Source of the DNA: Physcomitrium patens
Taxonomy: Eukaryota > Streptophyta > Bryopsida > Funariales > Funariaceae
Direction: 5' to 3'
Length of the DNA stretch: 64,000 bases
Assembly: GCF_000002425.4 (NCBI RefSeq)
Contig: NC_037255.1
Location: 7,756,063-7,820,062, forward strand
Positions within the stretch are counted from its first letter, which is position 1, and each line of letters opens with the position of its first letter. The translations under genes were made by a program, and so were the position numbers. Of this stretch, positions 13,459 to 25,040 are shown one piece after another. The notes beneath the pieces were generated by a model. It was not told the origin of the DNA. It saw only the letters and a list, made by a program, of their open reading frames with translations, and made no database searches.

Positions 13459-13955
13459 ATCATAGACACACATATTTATTCTAATAATTACCTATATAAT
13501 TAAGTAGAAATAGACAAAGTAGATTAATTTTATAATATCTTCTAGAAAAGCTTCTTAAAAGCTTCATAGATGCTACTTTGACTTTATATATGTTCGTAAT
13601 TAATTGGTAAACTAGAAACTTGATCAACAAATTAATTATGTGGTGCTTATACAGATAACTTGCATTGCAAGTTAAGATATGTGACTAACAAAGTCAACAC
13701 ATGTTGGAAGTCCTATAGAATATTGCCACATAACTTCTAGTTAAAGAGTATATATGGAGGCAAGAGTGAAGTCTTCTTCATTCTTTTCAAAGCCTTTCTA
13801 ATCTTTAGTCTTGTTTCAAGACTTTTTAGTCTTCTTGTCTTTGACAATAGCCATTCTAGTTCAATATATTACCATCTTTGAGTAATTTCCTAGTCTTTTT
13901 GAGTGACACAAGAGTGTATTGAGGATTTCTTTCTTTGAGAATTATATCCTTAACA
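13459..13955 (+). mobile_element. Solo LTR-like copy A
   Basis: About 500 bases that recur three more times in the window (B, C and D). All copies begin with a form of TATCATAGACACACATATT and end in ATTTATGTCCTTGACA or close to it. All contain a TATA-like AGTATATATGGA followed by GAGTGAAGTCTTCTTCATTC, which has the look of an LTR promoter. No partner LTR in the same orientation and no internal region with coding sequence is seen nearby, so a solo LTR is the simplest reading. The family is not fixed; a copia origin is suggested by copy B. It is old and broken. Confidence 0.65.
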
Positions 13956-16820
13956 CAATCTTAGCAAGTGAAGTCATCAAGCAAGGCTTCAAGCAGTGTA
14001 TGTCCATCAAGTAATATCTTGATAAATCTTTGACTTACATTATAGTTTGACTTTTATACAACAACAAAATTTTAATCTTATTGGCACATAACTATCAAAA
14101 ACTCATATAGGCAAACATTTACAAACAAAAAACTATCAATACATGTGCTCTCTAATGCCATTAGTTTTTTATGTAGAACATGCCCACAAGAAGTCAATGG
14201 TGGTTTATGGTTATGCTTAGGATTGATGACCTTGAAATATTAGCAATTGTTTCCCCTGTCCAACCAAGGAACAATTTCAAATAGGTCACTAGTTTTTTGA
14301 GTTAACCTCTCTTGCTTTTAAGAAAGTTAAAAAACAATGCTTCTATATCAATAATTGTTATTACAACAATGTTATATGTAGCAATATTTCTTTAAGTGCT
14401 TAGTCACAATGGCATAGTTGCAATCTGTTGTATGGTTTGAATATCTATAAATAACTCTTTTTATGAGTTGTATATTTTTTTTGAATTTGGTTGAAGAAGG
14501 CTCATTATGAAAGAAAAAAAAAGAGTAAGAATAAAAAAAAGAAAAAAGAAGAGAATGTAGAAAGAAGTTGATACAAAATTTAAATTCAAATATAATACAA
14601 ATATTGTTGATTGTTTATTTTAAGGTTATACATGCTACTTAAGTAACAACTTTGTATTATCAAACATAAAGGACAATAATCAAAACTTAGAGACAAGTCA
14701 TGTGGCATGAGATTACTTTAAATAATTATTTGAAGAAAATATTGTATATATATGTATGTATGTGTATGTGTGAGAGAGTAAGAGAGAGATCTCTATAACA
14801 AGAATAGAACTCACCAAGCATATGTGTTAGTATAGTCTTTATATTTATTGTACAAAAGACATGTATTACCATTTGGTTGGCTTATTGTATAAAATAACTA
14901 CAAAAAAACATAACCCACTATTACATGTGAGCTTTAGTCTAGATCTCATTTTAATACTAATAAATTCTTATAAATTTAAGATACAATTTAGTATAGATTC
15001 TACCTTTACACTAATAAATTCCTATAAATTCAAGTTTCAACTTATAATATTATTATTTTATTATCATTTAAATATTAATAAAATATTTACTTATTCTATG
15101 TAAATGATTCTTAAAACATCATGACCTAAACTTTCAATACTTCTATAACAGATCATATTCCAATAATTATGCCAAATCACTATCACATTTTTATATAATA
15201 TGTTCTTAAAAATTGATGAATATATAAAAGAAGGTATTATATAAAATACTTGAGTATATTTAAGTATCTATACAAGTTTACTTTATTTTGAATTATAATA
15301 TTTATTGAATTATTTACCACACCTATTTTTACCTCAACATAATAATATATTATTGAAGATTGTATCATTATGCACTTTTTTTCTCCTCTTATTAGTATAT
15401 GTAATATTCTTTTTTGTATAGTTCTTTTGTATAATTGATCCTTTAGTCTTCAATTACAAATGCCAAGTTTCTTCTTTGTATACCATAAAAAATTTGCAAT
15501 TCATAAAATAACATTATCTTTTCAATTATTAACTCTTATATATTAGACCACACTCAAGATTCTAAGGTGTTTGAACTAGAGACGCAATTGCTGCAAGAAA
15601 AAAAGTTGATAGAATTGGACAAGGCATCACCAACTTTTTACAAGATCAAAGAGAGATTAGATAATTGTGGCATTGCCAAGAATTGGTGTGTGGAGATCTT
15701 GCATGGAGGCAAATGTGTCTCCTTAAATGATGATACCCAACTCAAAAATTACAAGAAGGTTATAGTATATGGTGCTTTTGTTTTAGAAAAGACAATACTT
15801 GGTCCTTAGACCTCTTCTACTATTGAAACAAATTTATTGTGGTTGAAGATTATGTGTTCTATTATTCAATTTTTAAAGGATCTTTCATATTTTAGTTCTT
15901 TTTATCATTAATTTTTTTCTAATTATTACATATGTGTCATTTCTATTTTTTAAATAAGTAATTTAGTTAATATTTTTCTTACTTGTAAAGTAACAAATTA
16001 AACTTAGTGCTTTCATAAAAACCAAAATTCTTAAAACAAGCAATTTAAAAAGTATAATCAAATAAATAAAGAATCTCTAAAGAATAAATAAGCATATAAA
16101 GAGAACGGCAAAATTTATTGTATTGTTGCAAAGTCCAATTCCATATTCTAAGTCTCCTTGAAGGTGATTGCTTTGGTGAGAATAAGAGAGATGGTAGAGT
16201 TGAACTTCGGAACTAGCATCTACTTGCCCTTGATGTATTGAAAGAATATGTGAAATTGGATGTGATGTTTTTAATTTCTTTGGTAAAATGTAGTATTTCT
16301 AATTTGTGGTATAGTAAAATATTTTGAATCTAAGGTGTAGTATGATGAAAGTGAATAAAATATAAGATGTGGTGAAAATTGGCAAAAAAACCACCAATAC
16401 AAGGTATAGATTTTAAATTTTCTTTTAGGGGCTTTGACCTTGGAGTCCCTTGCAAGGAGCATTGCTCCTTGACCCCACTTATTAACTGGTTAGCAAGGCC
16501 ATTAGAAAGAGGGCTGCCACCCATCCTAACCTCTTTCTCTTCCCCTTCCTTTCTACAATTGTATCAAGTGGCATGGTCCTCATAAAAACATCTAGCCAAT
16601 CACAAGCTTCTACATTTTTTAGATGTGCAAATAACAATATGAGGTGTGTGTATGTAGCAACTTAGAATATACTTGTAACTTGAGCCAATTTTAAATGGTT
16701 AGCTAGTAAGGCTAATTAACACTATTACTGCAATATAAAACATTAGTTTTTATTCAAACTTCTTTTGTATAAAAAGTGGAAGGAGGAGGAGCCTATGTAC
16801 TTCCCACATACTTTTCATGC
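13956..16820. other. AT-rich intergenic DNA with small repeats
   Basis: No gene is supported. A 55-60 base unit is repeated twice, with differences, at about 14,936-15,050; its core is CTAATAAATTC.TATAAATT.AAG. An 80-codon open frame at 15,567-15,809 opens with GTG and matches nothing I know. Around 16,420-16,530 lies a GC-richer patch with GGGGCTTTGACC, CCTTGCAAGGAGCATTGCTCC and CCTAACC. It resembles a dispersed plant repeat and carries a short palindrome (16,454-16,470). Confidence 0.55.
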
Positions 16821-16824
16821 TACC

Positions 16825-17235
16825 TTATTCAACTTTTCTACAATTAAAAATAAAATAAAATAAAAACACACTTAGTATTTTGCTAATAAGGTATATTACA
16901 CATTGACATTCTCTTATTGACTTCTCCATTCTCCAAACATATTTCTCCAATGTGTATTCTAATACTAACACCACTGTTGATTGGAGTAGACTTTCTAGGA
17001 ATTGGATTTGAATTCTCTTCAAGAGCTCAGTAGAACTAATTACAAAAAGAGAAACCAATAATTGAACCAACTGGATGACGAGATGGATGACTGCATGAAT
17101 GGATGAAGAATCCTTGGAAGTGCTTTCATCTGCAGAATCCCACCCGCCCACGAGACCCTTCTGGAAACGGATTTGAATGTTGGATTGGGACTCGATTTGC
17201 GTTTGAACCTCCTTTTGCGCTCCTGCTGCATCCAT
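16825..17235 (-). CDS. Possible small unknown protein, 136 residues
   Basis: An ATG at 17,235 in good plant context (GTGACAATGGATGC) opens a frame of 136 codons. The first 55 residues are hydrophilic (MDAAGAQKEVQTQIESQSN) and lie in DNA of normal composition. The next 25 are hydrophobic, with HLVIQLVQLLVSLFVIS. After about 17,040 the frame runs into AT-rich DNA and reads like translated noise. A GTAATT that could be a splice donor lies just there, so a true gene could have a first exon of about 65 codons with later exons lost or out of reach. I do not recognise the family. It could also be a chance frame in a promoter region. Confidence 0.28.
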   Translation of the reverse strand: MDAAGAQKEVQTQIESQSNIQIRFQKGLVGGWDSADESTSKDSSSIHAVIHLVIQLVQLLVSLFVISSTELLKRIQIQFLESLLQSTVVLVLEYTLEKYVWRMEKSIRECQCVIYLISKILSVFLFYFIFNCRKVE

Positions 17236-17241
17236 TGTCAC

Positions 17242-18154
17242 ATCGCCTCTAAGTGAGCTGCGGAATAGGTTCCCAGTCCTTTGAACCAGGACTCCTATTC
17301 CCTGTCTTCACAGCGTGTATGCTCACACGCCTTTGCTCTCTTTTCATTTCCGACGCACCGTTTCTCTTCGCCAACGTTCCTCTTCCTCTATTATTGTATG
17401 CTAAGTTCTGCGATTGGAGTTGTTGCGGTGACCCTGCGGGTTCAAAGGCTGGTTGGACTCTTGAGGTAAACTCGCGATTTCTGAAATAAGTGTACGAGTA
17501 TTCAGGAATGCATGAGTTAAGTTATCATCTGAAATAATAAATGTCGTAGATGCAACTGATCTTAAGTCGATCTGATTATGAATTGATGAGCGTTGTAGAT
17601 ATGAGTTGAGTTATCACACCGATCTTGAAACACGAAGAGAAACGCTCAATCATGTTTGGATAGATCTTTCTAGGGGAAGGAAAATGCTACAGTCCTGAGA
17701 TATTGAATTTGAAGTAAACTGCTTCTAAAACAATTAACAGCTACTCAGGGCATGTATCACAGTAGCCCCCTCTGTAATGTGCTTCTGCGAAATGAATCAA
17801 TAAGATGCAAATTCTTTTAGCTATCAGTGCGATTAGTTAGGCTTAAAATAGGATTATCTCTGTGCAGTTTAAATTGCGTTGTTCTCTCACAATTTTTACG
17901 GAGTAACGTCAACATATTCTCAATTCATGTGAGCAACTGGAACCAGGATATTAGAGCATCTAATTACTATCGGACTGACGCTTCCAGAATGTAAAATATT
18001 GTCTAGGTTGCATAACGTGGACCTTGATTTACTTTATCTGATTAATTTCATATACTCATGACCTCAGATAAATTTTGTCAAACGATAGTCAATCACTTCC
18101 CACTGCAGTAAGACAGGCATCGCCATAGGCAATTGAATAACGAGTGCCGATCTC
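17242..18154 (+). other. Upstream region of the FAS1 gene
   Basis: Unique-looking DNA of normal composition with no good coding frame. It probably holds the promoter and leader of the fasciclin-like gene and perhaps a second promoter facing left. No TATA box or start site could be fixed with confidence. Confidence 0.4.
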
Positions 18155-18964
18155 ATGATGGCCTACCAGAGGGGTAAAAAAGAAGTATCTGCTCTTGTCC
18201 TGCTTCTCAGCTGCATGAGTGCGTGCACCCTGGCTATTGCGTTGAATGAGGAGGATTCCAGAGGTATTGGGGCAGGAAAGTTCAATCCTAATCATGCACC
18301 TGTGATAACTGGATCCTCTCATCTTAAGAGTGAGCTGCACCAGGACGTTGTGCGAGTATTGCGGACTGTGCAGACTTACAGTGCATTCGCAGCATTGCTG
18401 GACAATATGACAGAATCGGTCATCCGACAGGGAATCACAATCTTCGCTCCCAATGACGGAGCTCTGTCCGACTTCCACAAGAGGAAGACACAAGAACATC
18501 TTGAAAATCTTGTAAGATTCCACATTATCACAACCCCGCTGCCTTTCTCAAACCTGCTACGGATGGAAGCAGGAAGCAGATTGAAGACCGCTGTGTCCAA
18601 TTTCACGATCTTAGTCACGAATACAACTAAAGATGCTTACCAAGTGGACGATGCAACCATTATCGATCCTGACCTGTACACAGGCGCGACCATTGCAGTC
18701 CATGGCATTAATGCTGTGTTCAATACAACCAAAATTGGGGAAGGTCCACTACCTGAAAACCCGAAGTTAGGAAACGAAGCTCCAAGCGAAACAACACCAG
18801 GCGGAATCGTTGTAAGCGGAAGTAATAGCGGATCAGGGGGTAAAAGATCTAAATATGGCTCTGCATTTAGAATCCCCATCAATGTCGAGGGTGTTCCATT
18901 CCATGATTATCTTATGGCATTCGTTGTCATGTTATTGCTTCAGTACTTCACAGTAGCAATTTGA
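18155..18964 (+). CDS. Fasciclin-like (FAS1 domain) cell-surface protein
   Basis: One uninterrupted exon of 269 residues. After two adjacent ATG codons comes a basic start (YQRGKKE) and a hydrophobic stretch of about 20 residues ending near CTLAIALN, a likely secretion signal. One FAS1 domain covers about 60-195: the H1 motif reads TIFAPNDGALSDF, the YH-like motif VRFHIIT, and the H2 end IAVHGINAVF. Several N-x-S/T sites (NMT, NFT, NTT) could be glycosylated. A Gly/Ser/Pro-rich spacer at about 200-240 is followed by a C-terminal hydrophobic tail (LMAFVVMLLLQYF), as expected for a GPI-anchor signal. Proteins of this class act in adhesion and wall organisation at the plasma membrane. The spacer is poor in the AP/TP repeats of typical arabinogalactan FLAs, so it is a divergent member. 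No defect is seen. Confidence 0.85.
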   Translation: MMAYQRGKKEVSALVLLLSCMSACTLAIALNEEDSRGIGAGKFNPNHAPVITGSSHLKSELHQDVVRVLRTVQTYSAFAALLDNMTESVIRQGITIFAPNDGALSDFHKRKTQEHLENLVRFHIITTPLPFSNLLRMEAGSRLKTAVSNFTILVTNTTKDAYQVDDATIIDPDLYTGATIAVHGINAVFNTTKIGEGPLPENPKLGNEAPSETTPGGIVVSGSNSGSGGKRSKYGSAFRIPINVEGVPFHDYLMAFVVMLLLQYFTVAI

Positions 18965-19131
18965 GTAACATTGCCCTCATCCGGACCTCTGCATGTCCCA
19001 AAGTGTACTAACCAGAGGAGGGTGAGAGATATCTGCTGTAGACATGCACGCGCAAAGAAATCACACCTATATAATATCAGATAAAGCGAATCTGGAGTAT
19101 CTTGATGTTGCACGACAGGTTGACCTGTCTT

Positions 19132-20291
19132 TTTTCTGGGATTGGAGTCACCAACTTGGCCACATATATACGCACACCCAATTTCTCATCTACAGACACG
19201 ATTTGGAGCAATCTGTCCTAAACTGCGCCACTGTGTGACTCTTCTCCCCATTGTTGGATGCACACTGCTTCGTTTTGAAACACGTTTATAGAAGAGGAAA
19301 TGATATTAGAGCACTAAAATACCTGCATCCCATAGAAAGATCGTGACCAGCCCCTCAACGATGTCTTATTCTGCAGGATGAGTAATGTCTCAAAGATGCA
19401 TCATGAGTATTTATCACTATCACACAATCAACAGGAAGACGGAGAAGACCTGAGATAGGGTTCCAAAAAGCCATGAACGCCTGCACATGACAGTGACACA
19501 TATATGCAGTCAATACTGCAATATGTGGACTATTTATTTGTGAACAGGCTGAGGCAAGTTTTCTTTGACGAATCACACGACACATAAGAATAATGAGAGA
19601 CATCGTAATACTTAAGGAATGTGGTAATTGCGGCATCAAAAACTGACGTAATTTGATAAGTCAAGAACATCATCTTGTAGATGTGATCACTGCCACTTTC
19701 GTTATCAAAAGTTTTCTGGGATTGGAGTCACCAACTTGGCCACATATATACGCACACCCAATTTCTCATCTACAGACACGATTTGGAGCAATCTGTCCTA
19801 AACTGCGCCACTGTGTGACTCTTCTCCCCATTGTTGGATGCACACTGCTTCGTTTTGAAACACGTTTATAGAAGAGGAAATGATATTAGAGCACTAAAAT
19901 ACCTGCATCCCATAGAAAGATCGTGACCAGCCCCTCAACGATGTCTTATTCTGCAGGATGAGTAATGTCTCAAAGATGCATCATGAGTATTTATCACTAT
20001 CACACAATCAACAGGAAGACGGAGAAGACCTGAGATAGGGTTCCAAAAAGCCATGAACGCCTGCACATGACAGTGACACATATATGCAGTCAATACTGCA
20101 ATATGTGGACTATTTATTTGTGAACAGGCTGAGGCAAGTTTTCTTTGACGAATCACACGACACATAAGAATAATGAGAGACATCGTAATACTTAAGGAAT
20201 GTGGTAATTGCGGCATCAAAAACTGACGTAATTTGATAAGTCAAGAACATCATCTTGTAGATGTGATCACTGCCACTTTCGTTATCAAAAG
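19132..20291. repeat. Perfect 580-bp tandem duplication (two copies)
   Basis: Copy 1 is 19,132-19,711 and copy 2 is 19,712-20,291. Wherever I compared them base by base they agree, and a 94-codon minus-strand frame is present unchanged in both, exactly 580 bases apart. The unit lies 170 bases after the FAS1 stop and may include part of its 3' UTR. The unit itself has no recognised coding content. The identity means a very recent duplication or an assembly duplication. Confidence 0.95.
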
Positions 20292-20735
20292 CAGTTGTGT
20301 ATCTATACAACATCGTATCTGATTATCAGCGGGATTTTGGTTCCAAATATTCGGAATATCCTTCCAAAATGACTGTTCAAAACAACGCTGGTGGACCGGG
20401 TGCCAAATCAGTGTTAACAAGTGGCAAAGCATAGAATTCTTTTTCGTGTGGTTTGTAAAATAAATATAATGAGCTTTCTCAATATCTGTCTCCTAAGATT
20501 TTCATGATCGTTAGCATCTTGCTGTATTGACATGTACATCTTAGCACAATTCTAATCACCTTAGTAGTGGAACTTGAGACTTAGGATATAATTTTTTTTT
20601 TTCAAGTAATTAGGTTTTTTTTATTTGTTGCTTGGTTTGCATTTCAACTACAAGGATTGCGTCTAGTCAACAAAGTGTGATGTTTGGACACCTCATACAT
20701 AATTAGTTGTAACTATTATATTTTAAATCGCCTTG
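20292..20735. other. Spacer between the duplication and the copia fossil
   Basis: No gene is seen. Composition changes from normal to AT-rich at about 20,440, marking the right edge of the FAS1 island. Confidence 0.5.
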
Positions 20736-23460
20736 TTAATTTGTGTGTGGTGTATGATGCAAGTCAAATTCTCCTCTAAGCATGCGAATTTGCAATAGGT
20801 GAAGGACGAGCTTCAGACCTATGAAAGATTTTGTAAGGAGGTTGGCATGCATCAAAGAGAGGGGCAATATTGAAAACTGATTTTGTGTTGAGTAGCTAAT
20901 TGATGAATAAAATAGTAACGTACTTTGATGTGCTTGGTTCAAGAGTGAAATTTGGTAGTGTTGATGAAGGCAAGAGCCAATTGGTTATCATAGTGAATGA
21001 TACTAGCAACACAAAGGCCAATGGCTTGTTGGAGGTTTTGGAAGAAATGGCTTAATTACATAACTTTAGAGGTGGCTCTGGCCATCACTATGTATTCCGC
21101 TGTTGAGATAGAGAGAATTTGCCTTAAAAAAATACTAGGCTTCTCGTTGTCACTAACTGTTCAACCAAGTCTTAAGATTATTTAAAAAAAAAAAAAAAAA
21201 AAAAAAAAACCAAGTTTATATATAAAATTATCCCTATAGGAACAAGTACATCAATATATAAGTCCTGAGTATTAAAGATCATCCAAAATGTGATAAAAAT
21301 ATTCTAAAACCTTATATATTCTTAAGGTGAAAATTTTCTAAACTTCAACAGCTTATATTTCACGATTGGACCATCCAAACAAACTAAAATTTTGCATGAA
21401 ATATTGATATACTTTAAAAAATTACTACAACAAATTTTAATTACAAATTCATTATAAAACTTGAGATATTGTCAAAAGCCTAAAAATAGCTTCAAACCCT
21501 TATTTACATATACATATGTATAATTTTCTTTATATTTCATAAATCAAGCATTTAAATACCATAAAATTTTAATATATAGCTTTTAAACCTATTAATACAC
21601 ACTTTTGGAAATATTAAGGTAAAAATTCATCTAAAAACTCAAGATATGGCTCCAACCATTACTATCAACAAAATGATTCACTTACTGCCTTTGAATGACA
21701 TATATTGTCTTCAATACTTTATAACTTCTTTATAAAAATTACAAATATAAAAATTATTTTTCAAAAAATATAGGTTTTAAAATCACCTTTGCTGCAACAT
21801 CACTTGATCTCCAAAAGCTATTATAAAAGTCCTCCTATTTTCAAAAGAATAATAGTATATCATAAAAAGACACCTTAACTTCAAATGGCTATAAATTTAT
21901 CATCTTAATTCCAAATCCTTTAAAATTTGTACACAAATTGTAGTCCAAATCTTAAACCTTACAACCCTTAGTTTTGATTCTTAGAAAAATGCTCCTTTTG
22001 AAGTCGCCAAAATCCTTATTATGGTCACAAATAGCCTATTGGCCATAGCTTTCGACTATTAGGGATGAAGATCTTTATCTCTTTCCTTCATCCATCTATT
22101 ATCCAAAGAAGCTTCTTAGAAGTTTGAATCTTTATCTTTGAGTTCCAATCTTCTCTTTAAATATTATACTAAATATCTAAATCTTATATAATTTAAATAC
22201 TATAATCAAAATAGGTAAACCTCAAAATAAATTTTCTTACATCAACTCTCTTTAAATTAATCTACTAACTATTTTAATACTTATCAATACTTATAAATAT
22301 ATTATATGTTTTAATTAATTTTTACATACTATAAACAATTATAATACAATACTACTTCTATGCTCAATAGGATAGTAGAGCATTGGCTTGTTGAACTCCA
22401 ATTCATGTTGTCTTGCGATAATAGGAAGACAAAGCTTGAGATGAAGCATTGGTTATTTATCTTGTCAATCCAATTTAAATTTTTGTAATCAAATAAAAAA
22501 TATGATATAATAGTATAATACTAATATATAATGACAAAGTGTAACATGCTATGGATGTAACAAAAATAATGTTTGCAAGTGACAATATATTTTGCTCAAA
22601 GGTTTTACATGTATTAGGCTAAGATATTCATTACAAAAACAATGTCTAAGTAGGTGTACATGTTGGTCTAGTTTAGTGAACCAATAGCATTGGCATAAGA
22701 AAAATTGTGATTGTAGCATCTATAAAAACAACGAGAGGGCATCTAAAGGCCAAAAGTTTGACTCTGGGTATAAAGAGAGTTGATACAAGTTGAACGTCTA
22801 GCAAGCCATATTCTTGTAATTTTTGTATGAGATACAAGGTTTGAAAATACTAAGCTAGTTCTACTATATATCACAAGTAATTTGGAGGCTAAGGATATGA
22901 TAAATATCACTAAGATTACACAGCGAGAAATAAAAATGCTACTAATTTTTTAATATTGCAAAGAAGTAAAAGAATATTACTAATAAGCATGGTATCATTT
23001 ATATTGAGCATGAAAATTATACAAAAGAAGCTATAAGTAATGTACTAGATATTATAATGGATTGTTGAATTTTTGAAAGACATTTTAATAAGGTAGATAT
23101 CAATGAGTTAAAACCATTCTCTTGAAGACTATTTTAGGCCATATAAGGTGAAAGATGAGACACATTAATTATATTTGGACAATAGAAAAAAATATATATA
23201 TTATAGTCCAATTCCAAATTTTAATTGAACGTCTAAGCAATAAGTTGGACTTTGTATTAGACAATGTGGCTATTACTCTTTAATTTTAGTTTGAAGATCT
23301 ATTTGGATGTGATTGATTGTCAATTGGGAGGGAGATCAATGAAGATCCAAGTTCCATTTGCCACATGAAAATTGAGTTCATCAACAATGGTGGCCTTCTA
23401 GTAGACTCATTCTAGACAACTCAAAGTGTATTTGTATGAGATGGGCTTGAATAGAATAAG
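20736..23460 (-). mobile_element. Ty1/copia retrotransposon fossil (pol remnants)
   Basis: Minus-strand pol pieces appear in the family's order. The start of reverse transcriptase lies at about 23,180-23,450 (NGTWIFIDLPP and IFKLKLKS are legible). Its end lies at about 22,600-22,700 (SYANAIGSL and a YLDI echo of RPDIAYAV). RNase H and the pol C-terminus lie at about 20,736-21,180 (STAEAEYMAMARA, FHSRTKHIKVRYYF, HANLLTKS). These motifs are diagnostic for copia. About 1.3 kb of unrelated AT-rich DNA separates the last two pieces, probably a later insertion. The element is badly broken, with many breaks, and is old. LTR copy B (25,041-25,577, same strand, upstream in the element's sense) may be its 5' LTR; no 3' LTR was found. 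Confidence 0.8.
21184..22560. other. AT-rich segment splitting the copia pol remnants
   Basis: It starts with a run of 26 A (21,184-21,209) and separates the RNase H end from the reverse transcriptase end. Nothing coding is seen. A poly(A) run at one border is compatible with a retroposed insertion, but no LINE or SINE motif and no clear flanking duplication was found. Confidence 0.4.
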
Positions 23461-25040
23461 AATTAAGATATACACGGCTTATTTTTTTATAGGCAAAAGA
23501 ATAAGGGAGAATCAAGATATCAAAACAACAAAGTCATAATTCTCATTTAGATTGCAAGGAAGAACACCTTTTATTGAACTAAACAAGGTACAACAAGAAG
23601 AAGCAGATACTAGACTAAGAGATAGTATTGCATTAAGAGAGTTATGAACATCAAGATCAAGAGATAGTAGCCAAAGGTATAAGCTTGTGAGTGGTAGAGA
23701 ATGATGTCTCATATGGAACATGACTTTGATACTAGATTTTTTATCTTTATAGTGGCGGAGAAAATGAGTTGGAGCTAAATGTGAATGAAGGCAAGGAATA
23801 ATGCCTCGTGACATAGGAACAAGGGCTATAACATCTAGCAATGAAGAAGAAGCATGATTGAGGAGTTGCATAGGCAATACTACTTCAAGCCGGGACAGTT
23901 GCAGCAATAGTGGTATGATAGAGGAGGAATTATCTTAAGTTGGATGATGCCCAGTATGCTCCTTAGTAATAACAAGTAGTGGAGAGACACTTAGTGTTGG
24001 ATGCTCAGCAAGGGCTTGAAAAGTACTTTGCATAGTACATGTTGGTAGTTCAATCTAAAGTGTACAAACTTCTAAAATTAATGGTAAGATAAGTACTTTG
24101 AGAGCCAGCAATAATATATGCATAGTAAGCTTGATGAGTGAAGTATTGGCTATAAGATTGGTTATTTGAAGCAAGCTATTGTTAAAATAAAAAGTGATAT
24201 CACTAAAGCAAAAATTGATAAAAAAAAATAGATTACAAGATTAGTTGGAAAAACATCATGTTTTTGAACGAGTAGGCTATTATCCAAAAATATTATACTT
24301 TGGAAAATAATCATAGCCTTTATATACACATCTTAAATCTTTTAGGCTTTGCTAAAGTGATTGTATCTCAAGAAGATACATTTAATTGTTGTCATGTCTA
24401 GTTTGGTTCTTAATACATTAAAAAAAAAATTCATAATACTTACTTCTAAACACCCAAAGATATGACAAATTTGATTTTTTATTAAGCTAAGATTTGAAAT
24501 GAGTGGTTGGACTTAAAATAACTTTGGTTAAAATTTAATTTTGAAGATATGTTGAACAAGTGATTGCCTCTCTTTAATATTGCTTTGATAAGTTTATTTC
24601 ATATAGCACACATCTAATTACATTTAATATAGTTTTATTTTTTATTTTACTATTTTATTTTATTGAGAGATATAAGTTATAGTTAATTGGCATTATATGC
24701 CATTGTCTTATAGATAGTGATCAAAAAAAGAAGAGAGGTACTCTCTTCTTTAATTGGAGAAGAGAGAGTGTATTTTATATCTAATTTGTTTTTTTTACTC
24801 CTACATGAATTTTTTTGAAGAATTCAAAGTACTTATTTTTTTAATCAAAGAAGTCAAAGGATAGTGCATTTGGAAAATTTATTAATAAAAATGACATAAT
24901 ATTCATATCTTAAAAAAATAGGTGTTGTAATTTTGTTGCTTAAATTCAAATGAATAATTTCTAAAGAATGAATGGCTCTAAATGTAGCTTCTTTAGAAAA
25001 TATTGTAGTTATTTATTTGCTATGAATACATATAGAATAT
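23461..25040. other. Possible gag to linker region of the copia fossil, unrecognised
   Basis: It lies between the reverse transcriptase start and LTR copy B, where gag, protease and integrase of a minus-strand copia element would be. I could not recognise any of these domains. A minus-strand frame of 131 codons (23,512-23,907) has no known match. It could be unrelated filler DNA. Confidence 0.3.

Noticed and set aside
15567-15809. 80-codon frame in AT-rich DNA with unusually balanced composition
   Set aside because: Opens with GTG, matches no family I know and has no splice or promoter signs; perhaps a remnant of a mobile element, but this cannot be supported.
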